This document shows positions 21,601 through 32,510 of a stretch of 64,000 nucleotides of DNA, piece by piece. Every line of letters begins with the position of its first letter. Within the stretch, counting starts at the first letter, position 1. The stretch is taken from assembly GCA_941918925.1 (NCBI GenBank), contig OW799234.1:12243001-12307000 (forward strand), given 5' to 3'. A model generated the notes under the pieces. It did no database searches. It was not told the origin of the DNA and saw only the letters and a list, made by a program, of their open reading frames with translations. A program made the translations under genes and the position numbers. Source of the DNA: Phyto melanocephala. Lineage: Eukaryota; Arthropoda; Insecta; Diptera; Rhinophoridae.

Positions 21601-24600
21601 TAACGCAAATGATGATTACAAATCGGTCTTCACAGCGTTCCCCCTTACACATCATATTGAGACAAATATGGCTGCTAATTCAAACAGTAAAATCCAACAA
21701 AACACTCATCATTTACACCATAACAATTGGAGGCTTTATAAAACCTCAAAAGCACTAACTGATCAACATACTCCAATAGTATTTGGGCCATATACTGCAA
21801 CACAATTAACTAATAATGCTCCAGCAAAGCATTCAAGAGTGGATCATCATACCACTGTGGATGTTATGCTCAAGAAACGTTTTATTCCACAAAACGATTC
21901 TCTGCAACAACCTGTGAAAAATATCCATGATTTTAAGCAGCGAGAAGAGCAATTGTTTTGGCAGCAAATTCAAAAGCAACAGTTGAGCAAAGCTTATACA
22001 GACTTCACATACGAACCATATCAGCACGACACTGCACCAAAAGAAGCAGCAAAGGTGAGGTATGTACGTTTTAAACTTAAAGCTTAAGATGCTTTTAATA
22101 CGACTTTTTTGTATTTGTGGTTCATGCACATACTCAGTTGAACACAAACATGAACTTGTTTAAAAGCTTAATAATAAAGCTTTTAAATTTCACTCATTTA
22201 TATTCGTGTTTTAAGCAAGTTTGTACATGATGTTTTATTTTCAGAAGTACATGCATGTGTGTGTATTTATTAAGGGGGTTCGGTAATCATGCATAACAGT
22301 CTTCCCATAACAAATTCCATATCCATTATTTATGTGTTCAAGAGATCTGCATTTATTTATTTAATAATTTTTGTGTCCGAAGTCAAATTCTATTTGTGAC
22401 TTTTACAATCCCACGCACCAAGACAGCTGAATTCCCCACACCAGTCGTTGGATTATAACCCAATCGAACACTTTTGGGATGTTTTGAAAAAAAAAACTGA
22501 TTCGTTAATACGACACAACAAGCCGAGAAACCCTAAAATACCTCAAGAATTTTTTTCGTTAATTGTATATTATTCTGAAACCGCAGCCTTATTCTGTAAC
22601 TCGCTAAAGCTAAATCTCTATCGCTAAAATTCTAAAAAATATATTGAAAGAATATATATTAGCCAAAAATCTGTAAATTTATTTTTTAAAGTTTTAGTGA
22701 TCGAGATTTAGCCTTAGCGTGTTACAGAATGAGGTTGCAGGACTGTTTACTTGGAGACTCAGGCTACAAAAATCTCTGAATATATTTTTTAGAGTTTTAG
22801 CAATAGAGATTTAGCTTTAGCGAGTTACAGAATAAGGCTGCTGGGTTCTATAATAACAATTAGAGTTTGAAAATTAAATATAAATTTTTAATTTAATTTT
22901 AATTCTTCTTTTTATAGTCATTTTTAAATTTTTTTAATATATAAAACTAAAATCTGGAAACTAAGAAGCATTGATCTTGGATGAGTTAGAAGATGATGGC
23001 GAGAATTGAAAAAAATTCATAAAAATAAATATATGTATGTAGTTCCCCGCTATGTCCTCACGCTGCCCTTTTGTTTTACTTAAAAACTTATTTAGAGAAA
23101 CAAGTTAACATTAATTTAACATCTATATATATAAAAGTGAAACTCTGTGTGTGTGTGTGTGTTAGCTATAGACTCCGAAACTGTAAAACCGATCGGACTC
23201 AAACTTTGGCAAGTTGTTGTACACATACCAGGGAGTGTTTATGGGTAGAAAAAAGTGGGCGGGGCCACGCCCATAAAAATTAGTTATCAGTTTTAGCTAC
23301 TTGCACTTGACCGATTTTTCTGAAACTTTGCACACATATCGAGCTGTCATGACTAAATATTTTTGTAATAAGAAAAGTGGGCGGGGCCACGCCCCTAAAA
23401 AAGTTTTAATTTCGAGGTACTTGCACTGGTCCGATTCTTCTGAAACTTTGCACACATATTGAGCTGTTATGACTTTACAATTTCGTGATTAGAAAAGTGG
23501 GCAATGCCACGCCCATAAAAAAATTATAATTTTTAGGTTTTTGCACTCGATATTCAATTAAAATTCAGAATGCATTTCGATTCATTAAGGGGCGTAGCGA
23601 CGCGCGCCGGGTTTGGCTAGTATAATAATAAAGACGAAAACAATAATTGTATAGGGTGTTCCGAGAATTCTTTTGAAAGGTTTAATTCTCAAACAAACTG
23701 TCGTACTTGTTAACATTTATAATCAGTATACTCAGGCAAATCATTATGGATAGATTGACGCTTGGCGGAGCTCGCGTTATAGTCAATGGAAATCGTTAAA
23801 GCCCTTGAGAAATAATTTTTTTTTTAATATGGATAGCATTGATGTGGTCAAGATGTGACTTCATCAGAATGGCGCTAAGTGCCATACAACGACCACAACT
23901 ATCAATTTGTTGGAATCAAATTTGGCGATAAGTTGATTGATGAAATGGATTTGGTAAACAATACCTGTTTGTGTTTTTTTTTACAAGTTCAAGTTGTATG
24001 GGCCCAATATTTGTTTTGAAGCAGGTTTATCTTTTGCGAATATTAGCCAATTCATTACTACATTTTAAATACCGTATAAAACTAGAAAAATTTTGTTTTA
24101 AAAGAGCTGAGTAGTATTTCCTTATCACCGTTTTTTCACCTCACATCCTATCATCCTCACCTCTTTTAGATAGAGATTTTATCCGTTCTGCCTTTTTTCA
24201 CTTAACACTTGACGCTTTGCTTCATTTTAAAAATGGCAACACTGTTTGAATACTATTTGTTGTTATAGAGTGGTGATTTAGCGTAGTCACCTATCTCTCC
24301 CTCTCACAACATACTGAAAAATGTAATATTTTATGTGGCAGTTTAGGCATCCAGCATTAAATTAAACACATAGACCACAGAAGGCTATACAGCTGCACGA
24401 CTACAAATGAAGTCGTTATTTGTAATATTACTTTAATCAATATATAACTTTTTTTTCGTCGTTTTCTAGTAAAGAAAGTTAGGTATTTGTGTCAAAAGAT
24501 CCAGCTTCAGTTGAAGAGGCCTTAAACTCAGACGAAGCAATTCAGTGGCGTAAGGCTATGGAGGAAGAAATGAGTTCCTTGGCCTGAAATGGTACGTGGT

Positions 24601-27600
24601 CATTGGCCAGTTTACCATCTGGAAAAAAACCAATAAAGAGCAAATGGGTTTTTAAAACAAAGTGTGATGCAAGTGTAAATATAATTCGTCATAAAGCGAG
24701 ACTCGTTGCAAAGGGCTGCAGTCAACGAAAGGGTATCGATTACGATGAGACTTTTGTTTCGGTAGTACGCTACTCATTCATAAGATTTTTACTTACACTA
24801 TCCGTTAAATTTGGTTTACACATTCATCAACTAGATGCAGAAATTGCATTTTTTAATGCAGATCTTGACCAAGAAATTTTTATGGAGCAACCTGATGGTT
24901 ACAAACAAATGAGCAATCGTGTTTGTTTGTTACGGAAGGCACTTTATGGACTAAAACAATCCAGCCGAGTTTGGAATACAACACTAAATAACGTACTTAT
25001 AAAATTCGGCCTAAGACGAAGTGATACAGATCAATGCGTATATTTCAATATTGACGACAGTATAATTTTATATGTGCCCATTTATGTGGATGATGTGCTA
25101 ATATTTTCAAACAATTTAAATACCACAAACAACCTAAAGCGTGAACTGTCTAACCATTTTTGTATGAAAAATTTAGGAGAAGCGTCTTCAGTCCTAGGAA
25201 TGAGAATCAGTATATCTGTTGGTACGATTAAAATAGATTAATCAAAGTACGTTCAAGACGTGTTGAAAAGATTTTCAATGGATGACTGTAATCCCGTATG
25301 TTCTCCTGTGGAAATGAATCAAAAGCTTTGTAATAATATGTGCCCTACAACTAGAAAGGAAAAAGAGGAAATGAAAACTGTTCCTTATATGGAAGCAATT
25401 GGTTGTCTTCTATATGCAGCTCAGAACACAAGACCTGATATTTGCTACATCGTAAACATGCTAAGTCGTTTTTGTACGAATCTACAGAAGGCTCACTGGT
25501 CGGCTGTGAAAAGGGTAATGCGATACTTAAAGGGTACCCTTAATAGAGGTTTAGTTTACAATAGCAAAGCAGATGGTCTTACTGGTTATTGTGATGCCGA
25601 TTGGGCAGGTAGCAATGATGACAGGCGGTGATGAGCAGGAGCTAGTTAGAAATGCTCCCAAATCAATGAAGTTATATTGTGATAACAAAAGCTCAATTTT
25701 AATTGCACAAAACAACTCCTACTCGTCTAGAACCAAACACGTCGATATACGAATCAAATTTATACGCGAAAAACTGGAAAGCGGTGAAATAGAACTTGAG
25801 TACTTAGAGACTACTAAAATGGTAGCTGACATATTTACAGAGAGCGTTCCAGCTGATAAATATAGGATCTTTATTGAACAATTTGGTCTTTTATAATGTA
25901 TTTTGAACTTACTTGTAATGCATTTATATTAATTTGTTTGTGAATTAATTACACTGTGCTAGTTGAAAAAACAGACAAGCCGGGCACCTAGCGTTTTAAC
26001 ATAATTCGGGTACGCTAAATCCAGTGGTGCTCTCGGTTTTTTAAGATTGGCTCTGGTTTTCGAGATATACCGTTATTTCGAAAATGGAGGAGGTTGCACC
26101 ACATATGTTCGCGTAACTCAAAAACGCTTTAGCTTATTCCAAAAACTTAAAAAATCGAAATTCCGCAATAAAATTTCCTTTAAGAAAAGTAAAACTTCTT
26201 TCTAATATCCGTAGTCGTTTTAGAAAAATAATTTTTTTTTTGAAAAAAAAAATTAATTTTTTTATCAAAATTTCGAAATTTTTGTTCTTTAAAAATTCAT
26301 AAAAAATTAAAAAATGCAGCTAGGCTTCTAATTTTTTGCAAACATATAAAAAACAAAGCTGCTAACAAAACAAGCCTTAAATGATTAAAATCTGTTAGCA
26401 ACTTTTGATTTTATTCACAAAAGTCGACAAATTTTAATTAATTTAAGAATTTCATAAAACGCAATATTTGTATGGGAGCCCCCCTAAGGGATGGTGATAA
26501 AGGGAAAGTATAATTTAAGAAAATGTTAAGAACAAAAAACAATGAAGGTCGGTCATACATTTTATCCCCCTAGGAGTGAATCCTAGGCCTTAGAAACAAA
26601 TGATGGGAATGAAAAATAAAGTTGCGCAGGTGCAAAATAAGCTATTTGTGATTAAAGTCTGTCTACAACTTTTGATTTTTTCAGAAAAGATGAAATTTTT
26701 GAATTTTTTATATAACCAAACTAAAAATTTTTTGTTGTTAAGTAGTTTTTATTTAGAAATTTATTCTTCTTCCTCCTGCAGATTCCAACAAATATCCCCT
26801 AATAGCGAATCAAGTTGTGTGCCGCTATACCAGTGTTCGAGCCTGGCTGTTACTTGGTGAAATCTCTCGCCATGTTCATCAGACTCGGCTGGTGATTGTT
26901 CATTAAATTTTTCGGCATGGCAATGCAAAAAATGTATTTTCAATGACATTCTAACGTTTAAGTTTTTAAATGCGGTTAGCATATTTTTGATTAAAATTCG
27001 CCAGTTTTCAGACCGATGATTTCCTAATACATTTTCTATTACTGATTTCACACAATTCCACGCCAATAGCTCGATATCATTCAATGCAACCTCAAATTGA
27101 TGGTCCTTCATAAGACGGCGAATGTCCGGTCCATTAAGAATTCCTGTAAAATAGAAACATGAAATGAAATATAAATCTAATTTAATAAAGTAGTTAGAGT
27201 TCATACCTTCTTTTACTTTCATGCCGCTTAATCGTGGAAAAATTCGGTGCAATTCGGTAATAGCAACACCATCTGTGCTCAATGCTTTTATAAAATTTTT
27301 TACAATACCCAGTTTGATGTGGAGTGGAGGAAGCAAAATCTTTTCCATGGGCACAATTGGTAATTCAATAACATTGTTTCTATGCAATCTGCTTTCCTCA
27401 CGAAAAGCCCAATCCCGTGTATTGTACTGGTCGCCATCGAAAAGCACATGAAGCACATATTTTTAGTATAGCCCAATTGCATGCCTCTTAAAAGAGCTAC
27501 CACTTTTAAATCTGCGCATATTTTTCACTTGTGGTCTTTATATTTAATTAAATGCATTATTTTTTTCATTGATGCGTATGTCTCTTTAGTATTTGTGCTA

Positions 27601-30600
27601 AGTGATATCGGAATAGGGCTTTTTAAATTAGTGACATGTAGCAAAACTGCTTTTAAGCTACTTTTGGAAGAATCAATGAATAAGCGCCAATCTCCAGGAT
27701 TATATTCATTTTGCATTGTTAAAACCAATCCGCGGATGTCAGTACAATACGCAATAGAATTATTCTCAATAGATTTAAAAAAAGTCGTAAATCGTCTATG
27801 GCGATTGATAGCCCCGTATGTTTGTACACCTGGTGCTAAAATATTAGCTCGTTTTAACTCTTTTGCCAAGAGAATGCTCTGTCTTTGAGATAATTTTAGA
27901 CGCTGTACCATTATATCCAGACGATCTTGCGTGATTTCATTGTGACTGCATGGAACCGTGATGCATGACGGTTGATACATTGAAGTAGCTGGTCTATCCG
28001 CTTCAACAGAATGAATTATTGAGGGAATATGTTCTGTTGGTATATGGCTACCCGGAACAGTAATTTCATCAGAATGTGGCAGCGGAAATCGAGCATATGC
28101 TGTTTCAGTATAAGACATATAAGTCATTTTTCTTCTGTTTATACCGGCTGTATAATTTATGCACGCATAACACTCATCTTCAACATGAACTATGGGATCT
28201 CTCCAAATCATTGGAACACCAAATGGCATGGCATCTCCATTTTTTCCCCGCTTATTTAAATGGTAAATGCAGTGTGTACACACTATTGATGGTGTCCAAC
28301 TCTTACCATATATAACACTTAAAGAAAAATATGATTCATACAAGGTACTTGTTTCAGTAGTGATTTTACGGCGACTTGGTATATTTTTATATTTCCCACA
28401 CACATAACAAAAGTAATTAAACTTTTTACACGGCCCCATCTTAGATATTTCAATATAACTGTTTAGATACAAGACTGTCAGAGGCTTTAAAATTCACTAA
28501 TCACTTTCGCAAGCACTTTCCATATGACAGTGAAGGGGTTGAGGAACTCTTATTTATACTGTAATTGTTTTAATCAAAATACTAGTCGCATGTTTTGTAA
28601 AAAAAAGCCAGGACGAATAATATTTTTACCGTTTCCAGGTGTAGATTTTATTGCCAATAACTTGAAATCACAGGTAATTCAAAAATACTATGTTTTAATT
28701 TTTAATTCCAAGAACCATGCCAAATACCGTTGTACAATGCAAAATGAATGTAATCCTGGAGATTGGCGCTTATTCATTGATTCTTCCAAAAGTAGCTTAA
28801 AAGCAGTTTTGCTACATGTCACTAATTTAAAATTTTTTTATACGCGTAGAACCCTAGCCAAATGTATGACCAGCGCAACTTTATTTTTCATTCCCAACAT
28901 TTGTTTCTAAGGCCTAGGATTCACTCCTAGGGGGATAAAATGTATGACCGACCTTCATTGTTTTTTGTTCTTAACATTTTCTTAAATTATACTTTCCCTT
29001 TATCACCATCCCTTAGGGGGGCTCCCATACAAATATTGCGTTTTATGAAATTCTTAAATTAATTAAAATTTGTCGACTTTTGTGAATAAAATCAAAAGTT
29101 GCTAACAGATTTTAATCATTTATGGCTTGTTTTGTTAGCAGCTTTGTTTTTTATATGTTTGCAAAAAATTAGAAGCCTAGCTACATTTTTTAATTTTTTA
29201 TGAATTTTTAAAAAACAAAAATTTCGAAATTTTGATAAAAAAATTAATTTTTTTTTTCAAAAAAAAATTATTTTTCTAAAACGACTACGGATATTAGAAA
29301 GAAGTTTTATTTTTCTTAAAGGAAATTTTATTGCGGAATTTCGATTTTTTAAGTTTTTGGAATAAGCTAAAGCGTTTTTGAGTTACGCGAACATATGTGG
29401 TGCAACCTCCTCCATTTTCGAAATAACGGTATATCTCGAAAACCAGAGCCAATCTTAAAAAACCGAGGGCACCACTGGATTTAGCGTACCCGAATTATGT
29501 TAAAACGCTAGGTGCCCAGCTTGTCACGAAAAAAAGTGTCAATTTCATGCACAGTGTTATTATACTTTAAAATTCAAATGTTTATTCAGGGAAGGTGTTA
29601 TAAATCGAATAACCATTTGGATTTAAACATCTCTATTTAACAGTAGTATGTATTTAGTATGCAATGTGACAATACAATAAATATTTGTTCAGTTCTTTTG
29701 CAACACTCAAGACGATCAAACGTGTTTTACTGTAAATAACAACAGAAATCTGCTTATTGTCGCTTACTTTACGTCTAGACGATCCATCGATTTCTTCAGA
29801 GTAGAACAAAACGTCGGCAGAGCAACTGTAAAAAAATTGCTCATGTTCTTTGATATGGAAAAATGTATAAAGTGTATTTTGTTGCTATTTTTATGTGTCG
29901 TCTCTTTCTTTCATATTCAAAATGCCTCTTAATGTCAGACATCGTTGTTCGAACAAATGTTCTGACAATGCTGTTTGAACAAGAACAAAACATCGACAAC
30001 AGCGGTCCACACCAAGCAAATTCATGTGCTCACAAAAAATTTTTCGTTGTTCGAACAAATCGATGGCTGGTGTGGACCGTACGTTACAAAAATAAAAATC
30101 AGCCTAAGTAGGCAACACCGCAAAATGTAGCCGTGCAGTCGTGCTGCTGTAATGGTTTCAAAATAATCGTCTCTATATAAACGTGTGTATTTTATATTTG
30201 ACAGATTGTAGTCGGCAGCCTGCTGTTGTCTATGTGTTTAAGGCTTCAATCGCTATGGTTTTTTTGGTTTTCTCTCTGCCGGGATTTGAACCAGGGTCTT
30301 TGAGATTTGAATAACTATTTTTTTTAGCACAAAATCATAAAACTCTATCCACCTTTAGTGGTGTAGGGTATACAAATATATGCTTAATATGTACTGCCCT
30401 AGTTTCGTTTTTTATTATTTTTATAAACAAGTATAATAATTTAAAAATTTAAAGATTAAAAATTTCTTATTTAGTTTGATTTTTTTTTTTGGTTTTTTTT
30501 TCAAGCTCTAATGATCACTTAACAACTCGGAATTTAGCTGCATATGTCACACCAGCGCCAATGCATTTAGAAATTCATCCATATTTACACCATTCCAAAA

Positions 30601-31109
30601 AGCACGCAATTGTGTCACACGCAATAGGCAGCGAACCATCACCAATGACAACAATGTCTATAAAATCGCTTGCAACAATGGAAAATATGCCACAATTTGC
30701 AACCGTAGTCAATGGTGTAAAGTATTTTTTAAATAAGCTGAATGATTATGACAACTTGGCCGAAAGAGTAACAGAACTTAAGAAACCAACAGTTAATACT
30801 GAGGTTTCCAAACAGTATACGTATGCGCCCAGACGTCCCTTCATTGAAAGAGAACTGTCATACTCTAAACACACTTTACCCTATCCTCCTTCCTTTATAA
30901 CCATTACGACGACTGAAAAACCGATATTAAACTCTAAACCGATTTACCATAAAATGCCCGATTTATTTATGCAGCGACAGTCAAAGTCATTGTGGGACTC
31001 TTACATACCCAGTTGGCAAATAACAAGAATGCTGCAACAATTTAAAAATAATAATAATCTACACACTTTAGCATACCCTAAGCGATACAAAAATGAAATA
31101 AAAAAATAA
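18678..31109 (+). CDS. Secreted His/Asn/Gln-rich protein, three exons
   Basis: Assembled from exon 1 (18678-18680, only the ATG, donor GTGAGT), exon 2 (21509-22059, acceptor TTTATTACAG, donor GAG|GTATGT) and exon 3 (30506-31109, acceptor TTTTTTTTTCAAG). Phases fit: phase 0 at the first junction, and AG+C makes a Ser codon at the second, giving 1,158 nt, or 385 residues. The protein starts MRKFSNAYLAFITLIIYFGI, a signal peptide ending near KA|TLH. It is rich in His, Asn and Gln, with an Asn run near residue 30, and has a long C-terminal region (PSWQITRMLQQFKN) without a known domain. An alternative is that translation starts at the ATG at 21491, adding HSLLQ. Exons 2 and 3 were not joined by any single open frame. 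Intron 1 holds a Harbinger; intron 2 (8,446 bp) holds Helitron, copia and the 3.6-kb CMC-like element. Family not recognised. Confidence 0.75.
19261..19452 (+). pseudogene. Harbinger transposase N-terminus
   Basis: Starts MPRFQDIERDFSITGD and contains NRFNPFDLSDEDFYSRHRFD, matching the NPxExLSDEEFxxRYRxSK signature at the start of Harbinger (HARBI1-type) transposases. The frame ends after 63 residues at the central deletion, so the whole DDE core is gone. Confidence 0.75.
19415..19707 (-). pseudogene. Harbinger Myb/SANT-like protein, truncated
   Basis: Exon 1 (19707-19690) encodes MEKTEM and ends at GTAAGT; exon 2 starts at 19591 after TTTACTTTCAG and encodes a Myb/SANT-like domain with ANWSASEKECLWEYVNAHLD, then IQKKNSWKAIRETML. 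Trp-spaced helices of this kind occur in the DNA-binding partner that Harbinger elements encode beside their transposase. The frame ends at the central deletion at about 65 residues, so the domain is nearly complete but the rest is missing. Confidence 0.75.
20095..21170. repeat. Dispersed repeat, CCACCAAAAAAATGGTGG type
   Basis: Begins TATACCCGCCACCAAAAAAA then TGGTGGGGG (a small hairpin), and includes GTCCGTCCGTCTATCTGTCT and repeated GACACGCC..ACGCCCACTTT blocks. This layout is like dispersed non-coding elements in fly genomes. Two internal blocks (around 20650-20760 and 20950-21060) repeat each other. No open frame. Confidence 0.6.
22420..22580 (+). pseudogene. Tc1 transposase C-terminal scrap
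   Basis: Reads LDYNPIEHFWDVLKKK in one frame, matching the SPDLNPIENLWDVLK motif that contains the catalytic Glu of Tc1 (DD34E) transposases, and then decays. No terminal repeat is attached. It lies in intron 2 of gene 3. Confidence 0.7.
22583..22841. mobile_element. MITE with 47-bp arms and a third partial arm
   Basis: GCAGCCTTATTCTGTAACTC at 22583 is matched by its inverted copy ending at 22841 over 47 bp with one mismatch. A third, more diverged inverted arm lies at 22692-22737. This could be a tandem or nested pair of small elements. No clear target duplication. Confidence 0.75.
23122..23620 (+). mobile_element. Non-autonomous Helitron
   Basis: Starts TCTATATATATAAAAGTGAA and ends GCGCGCCGGGTTTGGCTAG, inserted between A and T. 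It is the compact 499-bp form of the family, with three internal ~115-bp units. It lies in intron 2 of gene 3. Confidence 0.9.
23650..23960 (+). pseudogene. mariner relic
   Basis: A short degraded stretch reads LHQNGAKCHTTTTINLLESN, resembling the QQDGATCHTA..TINLLE catalytic region of mariner transposases, with stops on both sides. GGGTGTTCCGAGAATTC upstream may be a decayed terminus. Too broken to bound. Confidence 0.5.
23961..24497. other. Spacer in gene 3 intron 2
   Basis: No gene. At about 24360-24410 a stretch with TAAACACATAGACCACAG and CAGCTGCACGACTAC resembles the MITE family at 49663-50163. Confidence 0.4.
24498..25896 (+). pseudogene. copia-type pol fragment (RT and RNase H)
   Basis: One frame, broken by two stops, runs from VEEALNSDEAIQWRKAMEEE through KWVFKTKCD, RLVAKGCSQRKGIDYDETF, LYGLKQSSRVW and the catalytic YVDDVLIFSN to a TAA in place of a Gln before SKYVQDVLKRFSMDD, then AIGCLLYAAQNTRPDI and CDADWAGSNDD. 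After a deletion at 25631 the frame shifts for the RNase H tail (LYCDNKSSILIAQN, RTKHVDIRIKFIRE). These are the reverse transcriptase and RNase H domains of a Ty1/copia polyprotein. Gag, protease, integrase and the 5' LTR are absent. A likely 3' LTR lies across the next element, near 29596. Confidence 0.9.
26761..28472 (-). pseudogene. Transposase of the long-TIR element, two lesions
   Basis: Starts near 28442 (MGPCKKFNYFCYVCGKYKNI) with an N-terminal Cys cluster (CYVCG..CTHC), then MPFGVPMIWRDP, CYACIN, and a probable RNase H-like core: DWRLFIDSSKSSLKAVLL (first Asp), KICADLKVVALL (second Asp), CFMC, LLPPLHIKLG and SDEHGERFHQ (candidate Glu), ending LLGDICWNLQEEEE. A TGA replaces Trp before KICADL, and a one-base frameshift lies after CFMC near 27440. 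An in-frame 60-bp-class intron (GAAG|GTATGA..TTTTACAG) sits between KVKEG and ILNGPDI, around 27205-27146. Proteins with these blocks are widespread uncharacterised transposon products in animals; only two lesions means the copy is fairly young. Confidence 0.75.
28733..28832 (+). repeat. Inverted copy of transposase core segment
   Basis: About 100 bp here, on the + strand, nearly exactly match (two or so mismatches) the reverse complement of 27621-27719. They re-encode NPGDWRLFIDSSKSSLKAVL in sense on +, opposite to the gene. The copy lies between the right TIR and the transposase start. Confidence 0.9.
29590..29850 (+). other. Probable copia polypurine tract and 3' LTR
   Basis: GGGAAGG directly followed by TGTTATAAATCG at 29596 looks like a polypurine tract plus LTR start, and CAATAAATATTTGTTCAG (about 29674) resembles an LTR polyadenylation region. 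Position and order continue the copia pol fragment on the other side of the 25952-29556 insertion. The LTR end and the 5' LTR were not found, so this is tentative. Confidence 0.4.
29935..30240. repeat. Small inverted repeats, MITE remnants
   Basis: CGGTCCACACCA at about 30003 and TGGTGTGGACCG at about 30070 form an inverted pair around a GTTCGAACAA motif. From 30112 to 30240 the complement of the 49663-50163 MITE appears, including TGTCTATGTGTTTAAGGC at one end and GCAGTCGTGCTGCTGTAATG. Both are non-coding and lie just upstream of gene 3 exon 3. Confidence 0.6.
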
Positions 31110-31452
31110 AAATTTTGGGGGTATTCACAAGTTATTCTCATGTGTCGTATTGTCATAATTTACGAACAAATTTTATGTGTTTGTTGTAAAAGTATTGTAT
31201 TGTTTGTTGTAAAATTTTTAAATCTTTTTAAACTTTGGACACCTATTAAATTCACCAAATAACAATATTCAATTCCTCAATAACAATTGCCTTTTTGAAA
31301 TAATGAAAGTAAGTATGTACTTGTCTTTTGGAATATGAACAATTGGCGATTAGGGAGAAGGGTATATATAAAGGGTGGTTAAATTTTACGTCAAGTTTTT
31401 TTTCTGCATTTCATTTGACATTTCTTAATTTTAGACTAAATCAATTTGAACC

Positions 31453-32436
31453 ATGGAAAGACACACAATCGAACAACGCGTTAAAGTTATTTAGGCTTAT
31501 TTTGAAAATCGTCGTTCAAATCAAACTGCATATCGTGCATTTTGTGATTTTTTCGGTTAATTTAATCGTGCAAATGTGCGTACAATCGGAAAAATCGTGC
31601 AAAATTTTGAGCAAATCGGATCTGTAAGAAATGCAAAAACACCAGTGCACGCTCGTACTGCAGAAAATATTGCTGCTGTTCGCGATAGTGTGGCTGAAGA
31701 GCCGTCCACCTCAGCTCGTCGTCGTGCCCAACAATTGCACCTCTCACGCTCGTCACGCTTGCAAGGTACAATTGACTCAAGAACTAAAGCCTCTTGACTA
31801 TTCCAAACGTCGTCAATGGTCCGAATGGTGGCAAGAAATGGCAACCGTGGATGATAAAGAAAATCATCTTCAGTGATGAGGCACATTTTCACCTCAGTGG
31901 ATTCGTCAATAAGCAGAATTGGACGAATGATAATCCAAGAATGATTCTCGAAAAGTTAATGCACCCACAAAGAGTGTCTGTTTGGTGCGGTTTATGGGCT
32001 GGCGGTATAATCGGGCCGTATTTATTCCAAATTGAGGCCGGTCAGGCAGTTACTGTGAATGGTGTTCGCTATCGTGAGATGACAACGAACTTTTTAAGGC
32101 CCAAATTGAAAGATATGGATGTGGACGATATGTGGTTTCAACAGGACGATGCCACTTGCCACACAGCTAACTAAACAATGGCTCTTTTGCGTAACAAATT
32201 CAATGGCCGTGTTATCTCACAAGGTGGCGATGTCAATTGCCGATGTGGTTTGACACAGTTGGACTTCTTTCTTTGGGCCAGCAACAATACAAGAGTAATG
32301 GCTGAGATAATTAGTCATATTTTAAGGGATAGAATCTCAATTATGCCTCAGCGTAATAGAAAATTTGGATCATAGGATGGAGGTGAGCCGCCGAGATTGC
32401 GACGGCCACTTGACCGATATTTTGTTTCATACATAA
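31453..32436 (+). pseudogene. mariner transposase (DD41D type), broken
   Basis: From MERHTIEQRVKVI at 31453, with stops and frameshifts, through RTIGKIVQNFEQIGSVRN, TPVHARTAENIAAVRDSVAE (HTH region), KIIFSDEAHFHLSGFVNKQN (first Asp), VWCGLWAGGIIGPY, MDVDDMWFQQDDATCHTA (second Asp) to LTQLDFFLW and the C-terminus LTDILFHT. In intact relatives the second and third Asp are 41 residues apart (rosa-like DD41D). The third Asp region is deleted in part here, so the copy is inactive. Confidence 0.85.
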
Positions 32437-32510
32437 TTGAACCATACCAATAGTATCAAAATAAAAAGAAATGAAAATAATTTCCTAAATAATTTGAGTT
32501 TTATTTAAAA

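Larger units (their letters stand above)
25952..29556. mobile_element. 3.6-kb DNA transposon with ~0.68-kb TIRs (CMC/Chapaev-like?)
   Basis: Ends read CACTGTGC and GCACAGTG, flanked by TTA (25949-25951 and 29557-29559). Apart from about 30 divergent terminal bases, the arms 25952-26632 and 28869-29556 are near-identical inverted copies with few mismatches. The minus strand between them encodes a broken transposase. The element interrupts a copia remnant between its pol gene and its probable 3' LTR. CACTG termini, a 3-bp duplication and a D..D..E order with an intervening CxxC suggest the CACTA/Mirage/Chapaev (CMC) group; this class is inferred, not proven. Confidence 0.8.

Noticed and set aside
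21491..22087. A stand-alone 198-residue gene
   Set aside because: A phase-matched donor at 22059 and a phase-matched acceptor at 30505, plus an upstream TATA promoter with an ATG|GTGAGT exon, favour a spliced gene. The last residues after 22059 are probably intronic.
24498..25896. Intact copia element
   Set aside because: No gag, protease or integrase, no 5' LTR, two nonsense codons and a frame-shifting deletion in RNase H.
28524..28910. Plus-strand protein with similarity to the transposase
   Set aside because: It only reads through the inverted duplicate at 28733-28832; there is no start, no continuation and the rest is TIR.
25952..29556. Assembly artefact creating a false palindrome
   Set aside because: The arms differ at many points, especially at the outer 30 bases, the interior is asymmetric, and a TTA duplication and split copia host give independent support.
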